DNA of 64,000 bases from Betaproteobacteria bacterium HGW-Betaproteobacteria-3 (GTDB lineage: Bacteria > Pseudomonadota > Gammaproteobacteria > Burkholderiales > Burkholderiaceae_C). The stretch is taken from the NCBI GenBank assembly GCA_002842205.1, contig PHCI01000023.1:22699-86698 (forward strand), given 5' to 3'. The translations under genes were made by a program, and so were the position numbers. Within the stretch, counting starts at the first letter, position 1. Each line of letters opens with the position of its first letter. Below the pieces are notes generated by a model, which searched no databases, was not told the DNA's origin, and was given only the letters and a program-made list of their open reading frames with translations. Below are positions 30,896-39,950 of this stretch, piece by piece.

Positions 30896-31947
30896 CCTAC
30901 CTCACCAAGCCCCGGTTGCATCACCCGACGCTGCAGACCAACAAGGTTGGCTACACCCGCCGTGATTACGAAGGCCGCATCTCCACGCTGTGCGCCGGCT
31001 GCGGTCACGACTCCATCTCGGCGGCCATCATCCAGGCCTGCTGGGAGCTCGACATCGAACCGCACCGCGTGGCCAAGCTGTCGGGTATTGGCTGCAGTTC
31101 CAAGACGCCGGATTATTTCCTGGGGGCATCGCACGGCTTCAATACCGTGCATGGCCGCATGCCCAGCGTATTGACGGGGGCCAATCTGGCCAATCACGAC
31201 CTGTTGTACCTGGGCGTTTCGGGCGACGGGGATTCGGCCTCCATTGGCCTGGGCCAGTTCGCACACGCCATGCGCCGCGGCGTGCGCATGGCCTACATCG
31301 TGGAAAACAACGGCGTGTACGGCCTGACCAAGGGCCAGTTCTCGGCCACCGCAGACCAGGGCTCGAAAAGCAAGAAGGGCGTTATCAACAGCGACAGCCC
31401 GGTCGATCTGGTGGCCATGGCGCTACAACTGGGAGCGACGTACGTGGCCCGCGGGTTTTCCGGCAACAAGGCGCAACTGGTGCCACTGATCAAGGGGGCC
31501 ATGGAGCACGGCGGTGCGGCATTCATCGATGTGATCAGCCCCTGCGTGGCCTTCAACAACCACCCGGGAAGTACCAAAAGCTACGACTACGTGCGCGAGC
31601 ACAACGAAGCGGTCAGCCGCATCGAGTTTATTTCGCCGCGCAGCGAGATCACGATCGAGGCCGCACCGGGCGAGGTGGTGGATGTGCGCCAGCATGACGG
31701 CTCGCTGCTGCGCCTGCGCAGCCTGCACACCGACTACGACGCCACCGACCGCCATGCTGCCATGAACTTCATGCAGGCCCATCAGGCGCGCGGTGAAGTG
31801 GTCACCGGCCTGCTGTATGTGGACCCGCTCGCGACCGACCTGCACACGTCACTGAACACCACCGCCGCACCGCTCAACGCGCTGAATGCGCCAGAACTTT
31901 GCCCGGGCGCCGTTGCGCTGGCCAAACTCAACGCGTCCTTGCGTTAA
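30892..31947 (+). CDS. korB: 2-oxoacid:acceptor oxidoreductase, beta subunit
   Basis: A 351-residue thiamin-diphosphate-binding subunit. It has the cluster-binding CAGCGHDSISAAI and GIGCSSKTPDYF cysteines, the GDGDSASIGLGQF magnesium/ThDP motif and NNGVYGLTKGQFSAT. It starts in an ATGA overlap with the alpha subunit gene, so all three oxidoreductase genes are translationally coupled. The C-terminal extension after residue 230 is longer than in minimal PFOR beta subunits but usual for this subgroup. Confidence 0.92.
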   Translation: MTYLTKPRLHHPTLQTNKVGYTRRDYEGRISTLCAGCGHDSISAAIIQACWELDIEPHRVAKLSGIGCSSKTPDYFLGASHGFNTVHGRMPSVLTGANLANHDLLYLGVSGDGDSASIGLGQFAHAMRRGVRMAYIVENNGVYGLTKGQFSATADQGSKSKKGVINSDSPVDLVAMALQLGATYVARGFSGNKAQLVPLIKGAMEHGGAAFIDVISPCVAFNNHPGSTKSYDYVREHNEAVSRIEFISPRSEITIEAAPGEVVDVRQHDGSLLRLRSLHTDYDATDRHAAMNFMQAHQARGEVVTGLLYVDPLATDLHTSLNTTAAPLNALNAPELCPGAVALAKLNASLR

Positions 31948-31991
31948 CCTGCGCAGGCGTTTACATTGATTGAACCAGGAGGGTCTGCACC

Positions 31992-32432
31992 ATGCCTGAA
32001 CGCACCGTTTTTCAGTCCAACTCGCAAAAGCGGGTGATCCGTCTTGGCCCCCAGGCGAGTGTGCGTGACGCGGCAGGCGTCATGACCCGCGCCAACTGTG
32101 GCAGCGTGCTCATCATGGAGCCGCCGGATGTGCTGCTGGGCATCGTGACCGAACGCGACCTCATGACCCGCGTGCTGGCCAAAGGGCTGGACCCGGAGAC
32201 CACCACCGTGCGCACGGTGATGACGTCCCGTCCGGTTTGCGTTCCGCCCGAGATGCGGGTGGCCGACGCGGTGCTCATCATGATCGAGCGCGGTTTCCGC
32301 CATCTGCCGATCGTCGGGCCGGGATCGAAAATCCTGGGGGTATTTTCGGTGCGTGACGCCTTGCCGCGCGAGATTGGCAGTGCACTCAGCCTGGCGGAAT
32401 TCAACGAGCAGGTGAACGACGCACTGGGGTAG
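31992..32432 (+). CDS. CBS domain-pair protein
   Basis: A 146-residue stand-alone Bateman module: two CBS repeats (about 10-65 with NCGSVLIMEPPDVLLGIVTE, and about 75-130 with RHLPIVGPGSKILGVFSVRD). Such modules bind adenine nucleotides and regulate a partner. It begins 44 nt after korB behind CAGGAGGG, so it may be cotranscribed with the oxidoreductase and sense energy state, but that is inference. Confidence 0.88.
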   Translation: MPERTVFQSNSQKRVIRLGPQASVRDAAGVMTRANCGSVLIMEPPDVLLGIVTERDLMTRVLAKGLDPETTTVRTVMTSRPVCVPPEMRVADAVLIMIERGFRHLPIVGPGSKILGVFSVRDALPREIGSALSLAEFNEQVNDALG

Positions 32433-32453
32433 CCGCAGCGTGCTGCCCGCGGC

Positions 32454-33110
32454 TCAGGGGCTGCGGCGCGTCCTGGCCCGCGCCAGCGCGGCTTCGATCA
32501 CGGCGCGTTTGCGGTCCAGCACGGCGGGGTCGGTGTGCTTCGAATGGCTGGCCAGGTCGGCAAGCTTGATCTGGGCCTTTTCTTCCAGTCTTTTTTCATT
32601 CTCGCCCACGTCCCGATTAGCTTTGTAGCTATGAAATTCATATCTTTCACGGGCCTCGGCAGCGAGCGGCGCTGACCAGGCATCCCAGCCGGTTTGTGCG
32701 CCGGTGACGTTCACGAGGCCGATGCAGTCCACCGGGCAGGCCGGCAGGCAAAGCTCGCAGCCGGTGCAATAGGGCTCGATCACGGTGTGCATGCGCTTGT
32801 TGCCGCCCAGAATGGCATCGGTCGGGCAGACCTTGATGCACAGTGTGCATCCGATGCACCAGGCTTCGTCAATCACGGCCACGCTGCGCGGGCCTTCGGT
32901 GCCGTTCACGGGGTTCAGCGGAATGACCGGCTGGCCGGTGAGGCGCGCAAGCCGCTCGATGCCCTGTGCCCCGCCGGGCGGGCACTGGTTGATGGGGGCT
33001 TCGCCCGCCGCGATGGCGTGCGCGTAGGCTGCGCAGTCAGGGTAGCCGCACCGGGTGCACTGGGTCTGCGGCAGGGCCGCCAGCACACGCGTCGCCAGCG
33101 ACTCGGCCAC
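32454..33110 (-). CDS. rnfB: RnfB family ferredoxin-type electron carrier
   Basis: A 218-residue RnfB/RsxB homologue with a GTG start four nucleotides after the phaZ stop. It has the N-terminal cluster motif TQCTRCGYPDCAAYAHAI with INQCPPGG, then two [4Fe-4S] ferredoxin motifs (CIGCTLCIKVCPTDAI, CTGCELCLPACPVDCI), and a charged coiled C-terminus. The hydrophobic anchor of long RnfB proteins is missing. No other rnf genes are near, so this is the solo form common in Burkholderiales. An AT-rich dispersed-element copy lies inside it at 32591-32646. Confidence 0.88.
   Translation of the reverse strand: MAESLATRVLAALPQTQCTRCGYPDCAAYAHAIAAGEAPINQCPPGGAQGIERLARLTGQPVIPLNPVNGTEGPRSVAVIDEAWCIGCTLCIKVCPTDAILGGNKRMHTVIEPYCTGCELCLPACPVDCIGLVNVTGAQTGWDAWSAPLAAEARERYEFHSYKANRDVGENEKRLEEKAQIKLADLASHSKHTDPAVLDRKRAVIEAALARARTRRSP
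32591..32646 (+). repeat. AT-rich dispersed element inside rnfB
   Basis: The plus strand reads TTTTTTCATTCTCGCCCACG, TCCCGATTAGCTTTGTAGCT, ATGAAATTCATA. The core CCCACGTCC and end GTAGCTATGAAAT resemble the intergenic copies. On the coding strand it gives the charged ERYEFHSYKANRDVGENEKR region, a tolerant part of RnfB. Confidence 0.5.
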
Positions 33111-33114
33111 GGCC

Positions 33115-34458
33115 TTATTTGCGGCGCGCAGCCGTCTTGGGGATCGGTTTGGCCTTGGCCGGCCGTGCTTTCACCGGCTGCGGCATCTCGTCGAGCGCAT
33201 GGTGTTCAAGGATAAAGCTCTTGACCAGCGGATAGGTCGTGTCGCGCCAGCGCCGGCCGCTGAAGATGCCGTAGTGCCCGGCACCCTTGATCTCCACATG
33301 GTGCTGCTCCTTGCGAACAATACCGGTGCACAGATCGTGGGCGGCCTCGGTCTGGCCTGAGCCGGAAATGTCGTCCAGTTCGCCTTCGATCGTCAGCAAG
33401 GCTGTGGCGGAGATGTCCTGCGGGCGCACGCGTTCGATCTTGCCGTCCACGCCCTTGACGTCCCAGGTGCCGTTGACGAGCTTGAAGTCCTGGAACACGG
33501 TCTTGATGGTGTCCAGGTAGTAGTCGGCGTCCATGTCAAGGACGGCGTTGTACTCGTCGTAGAACTTGCGGTGCGCTTCGGCGCTGGCGTCGTCACCCTT
33601 GAGCAGGTCCTTGAAGTAGTCGTAATGGCTCGTGGCATGACGATCCGGGTTCATGGCCACAAAGCCGGTGTGCTGCAAAAAGCCGGGGTACACGCGGCGC
33701 CCGGCGCCCGGGAAGCTGGTGGGAACGCGGTAGATCACGTTGTTCTCGAACCATTCGTAGCTCTTGTTCATGGCGAGGTTGTTCACGGCGGTCGGCGACT
33801 TGCGTGCGTCGATCGGGCCACCCATCATCGTCATGGACAAGGGGGTGGTTTCGCCACGGCTGGCCATCAGTGACACGGCGGCCAATACCGGAACGGTGGG
33901 CTGGCACACGCTGATCACATGGCAATTGCCATAGCCCTTTTGCAGGTGGCGGATGAACTCCTGCACATAGTTGACGTAATCGTCGAGGTGGAATTCACCT
34001 TCCGAGGTCGGCACCAGGCGGGCGTTTTTCCAGTCGGTGATGTAGACCTTGTGGTCCTTGAGCATGGTCTTGACGGTGTCGCGCAGCAGCGTGGCGTAAT
34101 GGCCGGACAGGGGCGCCACGATCAGCACCGCAGGCTGATTCTTGAGCTTGGTCAGCGTGGCCGGATCGTCCGAAAAGCGTTTGAAGCGGCGCAGTTCGCA
34201 AAACGGCTTGTCGATTTCGATGCGCTCATGAATCGCCACTTCGACGCCATCGACGGCCACTTTCTGGATGCCGAACACCGGCTTTTCGTAATCCTTGCCC
34301 AGGCGGTAAATCAGGTCGTAGCCGGCAGAAATGCGCTGCGCCATGGGGGCGTGTCCGAGAGGGGACAACGGGTTGGTGTACAGCTTGGCGGCGGCTTGCG
34401 CGAAATCAGCAAAGGGCTCCATCAGCGAGCGTTGGGTTTCGTAAATCTGATAAAGCAT
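33115..34458 (-). CDS. phaZ: Intracellular polyhydroxyalkanoate depolymerase
   Basis: A 447-residue PhaZ of the intracellular Cupriavidus type, which mobilises stored polyhydroxybutyrate. It starts MLYQIYETQRSLMEPFADFA as in that family. The nucleophile is a cysteine, C185 in VISVCQPTVPVLAA, rather than the serine of extracellular lipase-type depolymerases. Further conserved parts are SMTMMGGPIDARKSPT and KGAGHYGIFSGRRW. The C-terminal 25 residues are rich in Lys/Ala/Pro. It is followed after four bases by rnfB. A palindrome upstream (34476-34492) may be a regulator site. Confidence 0.93.
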   Translation of the reverse strand: MLYQIYETQRSLMEPFADFAQAAAKLYTNPLSPLGHAPMAQRISAGYDLIYRLGKDYEKPVFGIQKVAVDGVEVAIHERIEIDKPFCELRRFKRFSDDPATLTKLKNQPAVLIVAPLSGHYATLLRDTVKTMLKDHKVYITDWKNARLVPTSEGEFHLDDYVNYVQEFIRHLQKGYGNCHVISVCQPTVPVLAAVSLMASRGETTPLSMTMMGGPIDARKSPTAVNNLAMNKSYEWFENNVIYRVPTSFPGAGRRVYPGFLQHTGFVAMNPDRHATSHYDYFKDLLKGDDASAEAHRKFYDEYNAVLDMDADYYLDTIKTVFQDFKLVNGTWDVKGVDGKIERVRPQDISATALLTIEGELDDISGSGQTEAAHDLCTGIVRKEQHHVEIKGAGHYGIFSGRRWRDTTYPLVKSFILEHHALDEMPQPVKARPAKAKPIPKTAARRK

Positions 34459-34475
34459 GCAGGGTCCAATCGTCT

Positions 34476-34492
34476 ATGTTGCAGTGCAATAT
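34476..34492. promoter_or_regulatory. Palindrome upstream of phaZ, candidate PhaR-type operator
   Basis: TTGCAGTGCAA is a perfect palindrome around a central G, extended by AT on each side with one mismatch (ATGTTGCAGTGCAATAT). Its nearest edge is about 17 nt from the phaZ ATG. TGC-rich palindromes are typical of PhaR, the polyhydroxybutyrate-responsive repressor; the assignment is an inference. Confidence 0.5.
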
Positions 34493-34673
34493 AACAGGGC
34501 TGACGCCGCGCGATTCGAGTAATAACACCAATATCGCGCAGCTTTTGTCAGTTTGGCGGAAGTTTGAGCCGACCCATCCTGTCCTGACCTGTGTCAAACG
34601 GAAAGTTATAAACGATCACGATTCCGGTTGCAATCGGTGCCGCGGTGGCCGCCGACTGAAGCGGCGGGCTGGG

Positions 34674-35426
34674 TCAACCCCTCAGTGCCCGCGCCAGCAG
34701 GCTGCCGCCGGTGAGCAGCAGTACGCCGTAAAGTGCCTGCAGGAACCGCGAGCGGTCCATCCGCCGCGCGATGCGGTGCCCCAGCCACAGACCCAGCGCC
34801 ATGGCCGGCAACAGGGCCAACGCCAGCGCGAGGAGGGCGCCGTCAAAATACCGTCCGGCCACCGCAAACAGGCCGACCCGGATCGAAGAGCTTACGGTGA
34901 GCACCGCAATCTGGGTGGACCGAACCTGGACCGGGTCGGTCAGGCGGCGCGACAGGTAAATGGCGTAGACCCAGCCGCCGGCCCCGAACAGCGCGCTCAG
35001 CATGCCGCCTGCGCCGCCGAACCACCACGCCCAGCGTGGCGACAACGCGGTCGGCGGGGCTTTCCCTCGACGCAGGCCGTTGAGCGCGTACAGCATGACG
35101 AAGGCCCCCAGCAGCAGCATCAAGGCCCGGACGGGGACGGCGAACAGGATGGCCGCGCCCAGCGCACTGCCCACGAACATGGCCGGCAGCAATCGCCACA
35201 GTTCGGCCTTGACCACGTGGCCACCGGGCCGACTCCGGCTGACCCACGAGGCGATGAAGTCGGTCAATGCCAGCGCCGGGATCACCGTGGACACGGGCAG
35301 CACATGCGCCAGCACCGGCGCGGCCACCAGCGTGGTGCCAAAGCCCACCATGCCGAACACGGCGTAGCCCAGCAGCGCTGCGGGCTCCGCCACGAGGAGG
35401 GTGAAGAGTTCAGGCATGTCGGGCAT
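34674..35426 (-). CDS. Sulfite exporter TauE/SafE family permease
   Basis: A polytopic membrane protein of about 250 residues with seven or eight hydrophobic helices, and the TauE/SafE pattern in each half: FGMVGFGTTLVAAPVLAHVL and WWFGGAGGMLSALFGAGGWV. The family moves small anions such as sulfite or organosulfonates. An ATG at 35450 would add eight residues. The ATG at 35426 is preferred because GACAAT on the minus strand ends seven nucleotides before it, a layout repeated at other genes here; no Shine-Dalgarno sequence is seen at either. Substrate is unknown. Confidence 0.82.
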   Translation of the reverse strand: MPDMPELFTLLVAEPAALLGYAVFGMVGFGTTLVAAPVLAHVLPVSTVIPALALTDFIASWVSRSRPGGHVVKAELWRLLPAMFVGSALGAAILFAVPVRALMLLLGAFVMLYALNGLRRGKAPPTALSPRWAWWFGGAGGMLSALFGAGGWVYAIYLSRRLTDPVQVRSTQIAVLTVSSSIRVGLFAVAGRYFDGALLALALALLPAMALGLWLGHRIARRMDRSRFLQALYGVLLLTGGSLLARALRG

Positions 35427-35460
35427 GGGCCCGATTGTCGCCGCCTCCATGATATTGCCG

Positions 35461-35530
35461 AATTAGTCCTAAATTAATAGCTAACTATTATTAATTGACG
35501 GGGGCTAATGGCGTTTTTTATCAATGTTTT
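35461..35530 (-). repeat. AT-rich dispersed element, inverted intergenic copy
   Basis: On the minus strand this reads AAAAAACGCCATTAGC, CCCCGTCAATTAATAATAG, TTAGCTATTAATTTAGG, clearly the same element as 53693-53765. TAATAG-TTAG-CTATTA inside it is a perfect six-base hairpin. It lies between the aminotransferase and TauE-type genes. Confidence 0.7.
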
Positions 35531-35558
35531 GAAGGCATTCAACGTTTCACGTTGCGGC

Positions 35559-35592
35559 AAAAAAAACCGGCCCGCCATCGCTGGCGGCCGGC
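35559..35592 (-). terminator. Intrinsic terminator of the aminotransferase gene
   Basis: On the minus strand CCGGCCGCCA and TGGCGGGCCGG form a GC-rich stem with one bulged G around the loop GCGA, followed at once by eight T residues. It lies about 30 bp after the aminotransferase stop. Confidence 0.85.
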
Positions 35593-35621
35593 GGTCAGAA
35601 CGGGGGCGGCGTTGCGCGGTG

Positions 35622-36818
35622 TCAGGCGACTTTGGCGATCGCCTGGCAGACGTAGTCGATGTTCCTGCTGTTGAGCGCGGCCACGCACATGCGGCCGGTG
35701 TCGGTGCCGTACACGCCGAACTCGGTGCGCAGACGCACCATCTGGTCCTTGGTCAGGCCCGAGTAGCTGAACATGCCGATCTGGGTCGTGATGAAGGACA
35801 TGTCCTGCTTCACGCCGGCGGCCTTGAGGCCGTCGACGAGTTTTTGGCGCATGATTTTGATGCGCGAACGCATCTCGCCCAGTTCGCGCTCCCACAGGGC
35901 CCGCCACTCGGGGTTGGCCAGCACGGCCGCCACCACCGCGCCGCCGTGGATCGGCGGGTTGGAGTAGTTGGTGCGGATCACGATCTTGAGCTGGCTGAGC
36001 ACGCGGCCGGCTTCCTCGGCGGTCTCGCACAGCACCGACAGGGCGCCCACGCGTTCGCCGTACAGGCTGAAGCTCTTGGAGAAGCTGGTCGAGACAAAAA
36101 ACGTCAAGCCCGCCGCCACAAATTTGCCGATCACGGCGCCGTCTTCAGTGATGCCGTGGCCAAAGCCCTGGTAGGCCATGTCGAGGAAGGGCGTCAGGCC
36201 GCGGGCCTTCACGGTGGCGATCACCTGGTCCCACTGGGCGGCGGTGATGTCATAGCCCGTGGGGTTGTGGCAGCAGGCGTGCAGCACCACGATGGTGCCC
36301 GGCGCTGCGGCGTTCAGGCTGGCCAGCATGCCGTCGAAATTGACCCCCCGCCGCGCGGCGTCGTAATAGGCGTAGGTATCGACCTCAAAGCCGGCGCTCG
36401 AGAACAGGGCGCGGTGGTTTTCCCAGCTCGGGTCGGAAATCAGCACCTTTGCATTGGGGCTGACTTTCTTCAGGAAGTCGGCGCCGATCTTCAGGCCGCC
36501 CGTGCCGCCGATGCCCTGCACCGTGGCCACGCGGCCGCTCTTGACGGGCTCGGAGTCGGCCCCGAATACCAGGCTCTTGACGGCCGCGTCGTAGGCGGCA
36601 ATGCCGTCGATCGGCAGGTAGCCGCGGGCGGTGGGCTTGTCCATCATGGCCTTTTCGGCGGCCTGCACGCACTGCAGCAAGGGCAGCTTGCCGTGGTCGT
36701 CAAAGTAAACGCCGACGCCGAGGTTGACCTTGTTGGGGTTGGTGTCGGCGGCAAACTGCTCGTTGATGCCGAGAATCGGGTCGCGGGGGGCCATTTCGAC
36801 CGCAGTAAAGAGAGACAT
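35622..36818 (-). CDS. Aspartate/aromatic aminotransferase (class I)
   Basis: A 398-residue PLP aminotransferase of the AspC/TyrB group. It has ILGINEQFAADTNPNKVNLG near the N-terminus, CCHNPTGYDITAAQW, DMAYQGFGHGI, the PLP lysine K248 in STSFSKSFSLYGERVG, and the substrate-carboxylate arginine in GMFSYSGLT...RLRTEFGVY. It transfers amino groups between aspartate or aromatic amino acids and 2-oxoglutarate. AspC and TyrB cannot be separated safely by eye. It is monocistronic with a clear terminator. Confidence 0.92.
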   Translation of the reverse strand: MSLFTAVEMAPRDPILGINEQFAADTNPNKVNLGVGVYFDDHGKLPLLQCVQAAEKAMMDKPTARGYLPIDGIAAYDAAVKSLVFGADSEPVKSGRVATVQGIGGTGGLKIGADFLKKVSPNAKVLISDPSWENHRALFSSAGFEVDTYAYYDAARRGVNFDGMLASLNAAAPGTIVVLHACCHNPTGYDITAAQWDQVIATVKARGLTPFLDMAYQGFGHGITEDGAVIGKFVAAGLTFFVSTSFSKSFSLYGERVGALSVLCETAEEAGRVLSQLKIVIRTNYSNPPIHGGAVVAAVLANPEWRALWERELGEMRSRIKIMRQKLVDGLKAAGVKQDMSFITTQIGMFSYSGLTKDQMVRLRTEFGVYGTDTGRMCVAALNSRNIDYVCQAIAKVA

Positions 36819-36944
36819 GTGGATCCTTCGAGGATGTCAGTGGCAGAGTTCCCGATCGTGCTGTAACCTGTCGGGTTGGCCCGATTTTAAGGGTTGACCC
36901 GGGGCTTCGCTCGCGCCCAGGCACCAAAACAGCACAGGGAAGTC

Positions 36945-39089
36945 ATGCCAGAAACGACGGAAGTCATACCGCACCGCCCGGACCTGCCGAACGACGCCGC
37001 ACCCGAAGGGGCGTCGGGCGGCCATTTTGTGAGTTACCCCGGCTCGCCGTTCGAGCTGTTTCAGCCCTACCCGCCCGCGGGCGACCAGCCCGAAGCGATT
37101 GACAAGCTGATCGAAGGCATCCGCGACGGCGAGGTGTTCCAGACCCTGCTGGGTGTCACAGGCTCGGGCAAGACCTACACCATGGCCAACGTGATTGCCC
37201 GGCTGGGCCGCCCGGCCATCGTGTTTGCGCCCAACAAGACGCTGGCCGCGCAGCTGTACAGCGAGTTCCGCGAGTTCTTTCCGAAGAACGCGGTGGAGTA
37301 TTTCGTCAGCTACTACGACTATTACCAGCCCGAAGCCTATGTGCCGCAACGTGACCTCTTCATCGAAAAGGACAGCGCGATCAACGAGCACATCGAGCAG
37401 ATGCGGCTGAGTTGCACCAAGAGCATCATCGAACGGCGCGATGTGATCATCGTCGCCACCGTCTCGGCCATTTACGGCATCGGCGAGCCCGAGAGCTACC
37501 ACCGCATGGTGATGACGCTGCGCACGGGCGACAAGATGGGCCAGCGCGACGTGATCGCACAGCTTGTCCGCATGCAGTACGAGCGCAACGACCAGGATTT
37601 TTCGCGTGGCAAATTCCGCGTGCGTGGCGACACCATCGACATCTTTCCGGCCGAACACAGCGAACTGGCGATCCGCCTGGAGCTGTTTGACGACGAGATC
37701 GAAAGCCTGCAACTGTTCGACCCGCTCACGGGCCGCATCCGCCAGAAAATGCCGCGTTTCACGGTTTACCCCAGCAGTCACTACGTGACGCCGCGCGACC
37801 GGGTGCTGGCCGCTGTGGAAACCATCAAGGTGGAGTTGGCCGAGCGGCTCAAGGAGCTGGTCGGAATGGGCAAGCTGGTGGAGGCCCAGCGGCTGGAGCA
37901 GCGCACCCGGTTTGATCTGGAAATGCTCAGCGAAGTAGGGCACTGCAAGGGCATCGAAAACTACACGCGGCACCTGTCGGGCGCGGCGCCCGGCGACCCG
38001 CCCTCGACACTGACCGATTACCTGCCCAAGGACGCGCTGATGTTCCTGGACGAAAGCCACGTGATGATCGGCCAGTTGAGCGGCATGTACAACGGCGACC
38101 GCGCCCGCAAGACCACGCTGGTCGAATATGGCTTCAGGCTGCCCAGCGCGCTGGACAACCGCCCGCTCAAGCTCCAGGAGTTCGAGACCCGCATGCGCCA
38201 GGTCGTGTTCGTGTCGGCCACGCCGGCCGACTATGAAAAAACCCATGCCGGCCAGGTGGTCGAGCAGGTGGTGCGCCCCACCGGCCTGGTGGACCCGGAG
38301 GTCGAAGTGCGCCCGGCCACCCATCAGGTGGACGACGTGCTGCAGGAGATCCGCCTGCGCGTCGAGAAAAACGAGCGCGTGCTCATCACCACGTTGACCA
38401 AGCGCATGGCCGAGCAGCTCACCGAATACCTGGGCGACAACGGCGCCAAGGTGCGTTACCTGCACTCGGACGTGGACACCGTGGAGCGCGTGGAGATCCT
38501 GCGCGACCTGCGCCTGGGGGCGTTTGACGTGCTGGTGGGCATCAACCTGCTGCGCGAAGGGCTGGACATTCCCGAAGTCAGTCTGGTCGCCATTCTGGAC
38601 GCCGACAAGGAGGGGTTTTTGCGGTCCGAGCGCAGCCTGATCCAGACCATCGGGCGGGCCGCCCGCAACCTCAATGGCCGGGCGATCCTGTACGCCGACC
38701 GCATCACCGACTCCATGCGGCGCGCGCTCGACGAGACCAACCGGCGTCGCGCCCGCCAGGTGGCCTTCAACACAGCACACGGCATCACGCCGCGCAGCAT
38801 CGTCAAGCAGGTGCGCGATCTGATCGACGGGGTGTACAGCGAAAAGGCGGGCCGGGAAGCCGAGAAATTCGAGATGCAACGGGCCGCTGTGGAAGACATG
38901 AGCGAAAAAGACGTGGCCCGGGAAATCAAGCGGCTGGAAAAGCAGATGCTCGAATTTGCCCGCAACCTGGAGTTCGAGAAAGCGGCCAACGCCCGCGACC
39001 AACTGGCGCGGCTGCGCCAGCAGGCGTTCGGTGCACCAGGGACTGACAACATCGTGTCCATCACCGCCGCCAGTCGCCCACGGCTTTGA
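36945..39089 (+). CDS. uvrB: Excinuclease ABC subunit B
   Basis: A 714-residue UvrB, the damage-verifying helicase of nucleotide excision repair. It has Walker [11 protein letters not shown], the beta-hairpin [20 protein letters not shown] that inserts between strands, DEE-box-like [11 protein letters not shown], helicase motif [11 protein letters not shown] and the C-terminal UVR coiled motif (about 660-693) that binds UvrC. The N-terminal 25 residues before [19 protein letters not shown] are variable. The ATG at 36945 is used; an in-frame start at 36894 lacks support. Confidence 0.96.
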   Translation: MPETTEVIPHRPDLPNDAAPEGASGGHFVSYPGSPFELFQPYPPAGDQPEAIDKLIEGIRDGEVFQTLLGVTGSGKTYTMANVIARLGRPAIVFAPNKTLAAQLYSEFREFFPKNAVEYFVSYYDYYQPEAYVPQRDLFIEKDSAINEHIEQMRLSCTKSIIERRDVIIVATVSAIYGIGEPESYHRMVMTLRTGDKMGQRDVIAQLVRMQYERNDQDFSRGKFRVRGDTIDIFPAEHSELAIRLELFDDEIESLQLFDPLTGRIRQKMPRFTVYPSSHYVTPRDRVLAAVETIKVELAERLKELVGMGKLVEAQRLEQRTRFDLEMLSEVGHCKGIENYTRHLSGAAPGDPPSTLTDYLPKDALMFLDESHVMIGQLSGMYNGDRARKTTLVEYGFRLPSALDNRPLKLQEFETRMRQVVFVSATPADYEKTHAGQVVEQVVRPTGLVDPEVEVRPATHQVDDVLQEIRLRVEKNERVLITTLTKRMAEQLTEYLGDNGAKVRYLHSDVDTVERVEILRDLRLGAFDVLVGINLLREGLDIPEVSLVAILDADKEGFLRSERSLIQTIGRAARNLNGRAILYADRITDSMRRALDETNRRRARQVAFNTAHGITPRSIVKQVRDLIDGVYSEKAGREAEKFEMQRAAVEDMSEKDVAREIKRLEKQMLEFARNLEFEKAANARDQLARLRQQAFGAPGTDNIVSITAASRPRL

Positions 39090-39209
39090 TGGCGCCAGCC
39101 ATTCACACGCAGCCCTCAAGGTTCCCTGAAATCGAGGAAAATGAACTGGCCGGATCAGATTTGGACCGGATAGTATTTTTACCCGAGTGATTTGATTGGG
39201 TTTTGTGCT

Positions 39210-39234
39210 ATACTTGAGTCCAGTAGTCAACTAC
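39210..39234. promoter_or_regulatory. IscR type 1-like operator overlapping the iscR promoter
   Basis: The 25-bp dyad has half sites ATACTTGAGT and AGTCAACTAC around CCAGT. It agrees with the IscR type 1 consensus (ATASYYGACT, then AGTCRRSTAT) at most defined positions. It overlaps a TATACT -10 hexamer at 39209-39214, so [2Fe-2S]-IscR bound here would block RNA polymerase. It lies about 135 bp before the iscR start. Confidence 0.75.
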
Positions 39235-39369
39235 CTCACTGAAATGGGGCAGTGCCCCCGATCAGCACCTGGGCCAAAATGGCCGTGCCATCGGGTCTGG
39301 ACGGTGCCAGTGCGCTCACAAGGCGTCCATGGCAAATGTTTGGTCGTCAAGCAACTGAAGGAGCTTGCA

Positions 39370-39906
39370 ATGCGTCTCACCACCAAAGGCCGCTTCGCGG
39401 TCACCGCCATGATCGATCTGGCCCTGCGTCAAGGCAACGGTCCGGTCACGCTCGCTGCGATCAGCCAGCGGCAACAAATTTCCCTGTCGTACCTTGAGCA
39501 GTTGTTTGGCAAGCTGCGCCGGCATGAACTCGTGGAATCCACGCGCGGCCCGGGCGGCGGCTACACGCTTGGCCGCAAGGCGGGCGAGATCACCGTGGCC
39601 GACATCATCGTCTCGGTGGACGAGCCGATTGATGCCACGCAGTGCGGCGGCAAGGAAAACTGCCTGGGCGAGGCGGGCCGCTGCATGACGCATGACTTGT
39701 GGGCCGCGCTGAACACCCGCATGGTCGAATTCCTCGATTCCGTCACGCTGCAAAAGTTGGTGGACGACCAACTGGCCAAGGGCATTCAGGTCGAAGACAA
39801 ACCCGCCATCAAGCGGGCGATTTCGGCGATGCCGGTGGCCAAGCCGATCCGCGTGAACGCCCCCAATTCGGTGTTTGCGCTGGGCAACGCGTTTGCCAAG
39901 TCATGA
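39370..39906 (+). CDS. iscR: Fe-S cluster assembly transcriptional regulator IscR
   Basis: A 178-residue Rrf2-family regulator. The winged helix occupies about residues 1-80, and the [2Fe-2S] ligands C92, C98, C104 and H107 are all at the Escherichia coli positions (CGGKENCLGEAGRCMTH). The start ATG follows AAGGAGCTTGCA. It heads the isc operon and should repress it through the dyad at 39210-39234 when cluster-loaded. The C-terminal 30 residues, ending LGNAFAKS, are variable in the family. Confidence 0.96.
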   Translation: MRLTTKGRFAVTAMIDLALRQGNGPVTLAAISQRQQISLSYLEQLFGKLRRHELVESTRGPGGGYTLGRKAGEITVADIIVSVDEPIDATQCGGKENCLGEAGRCMTHDLWAALNTRMVEFLDSVTLQKLVDDQLAKGIQVEDKPAIKRAISAMPVAKPIRVNAPNSVFALGNAFAKS

Positions 39907-39950
39907 ACTGCGGTGCTTTTGCGAAACCCTGAAACCTGAATTCCGGCAGC

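Noticed and set aside
32433..32466. Terminator between the CBS gene and rnfB
   Set aside because: CCGCAGC/GCTGCGG can pair, but the loop is long, one arm lies in the rnfB coding end, and there is no T-run.
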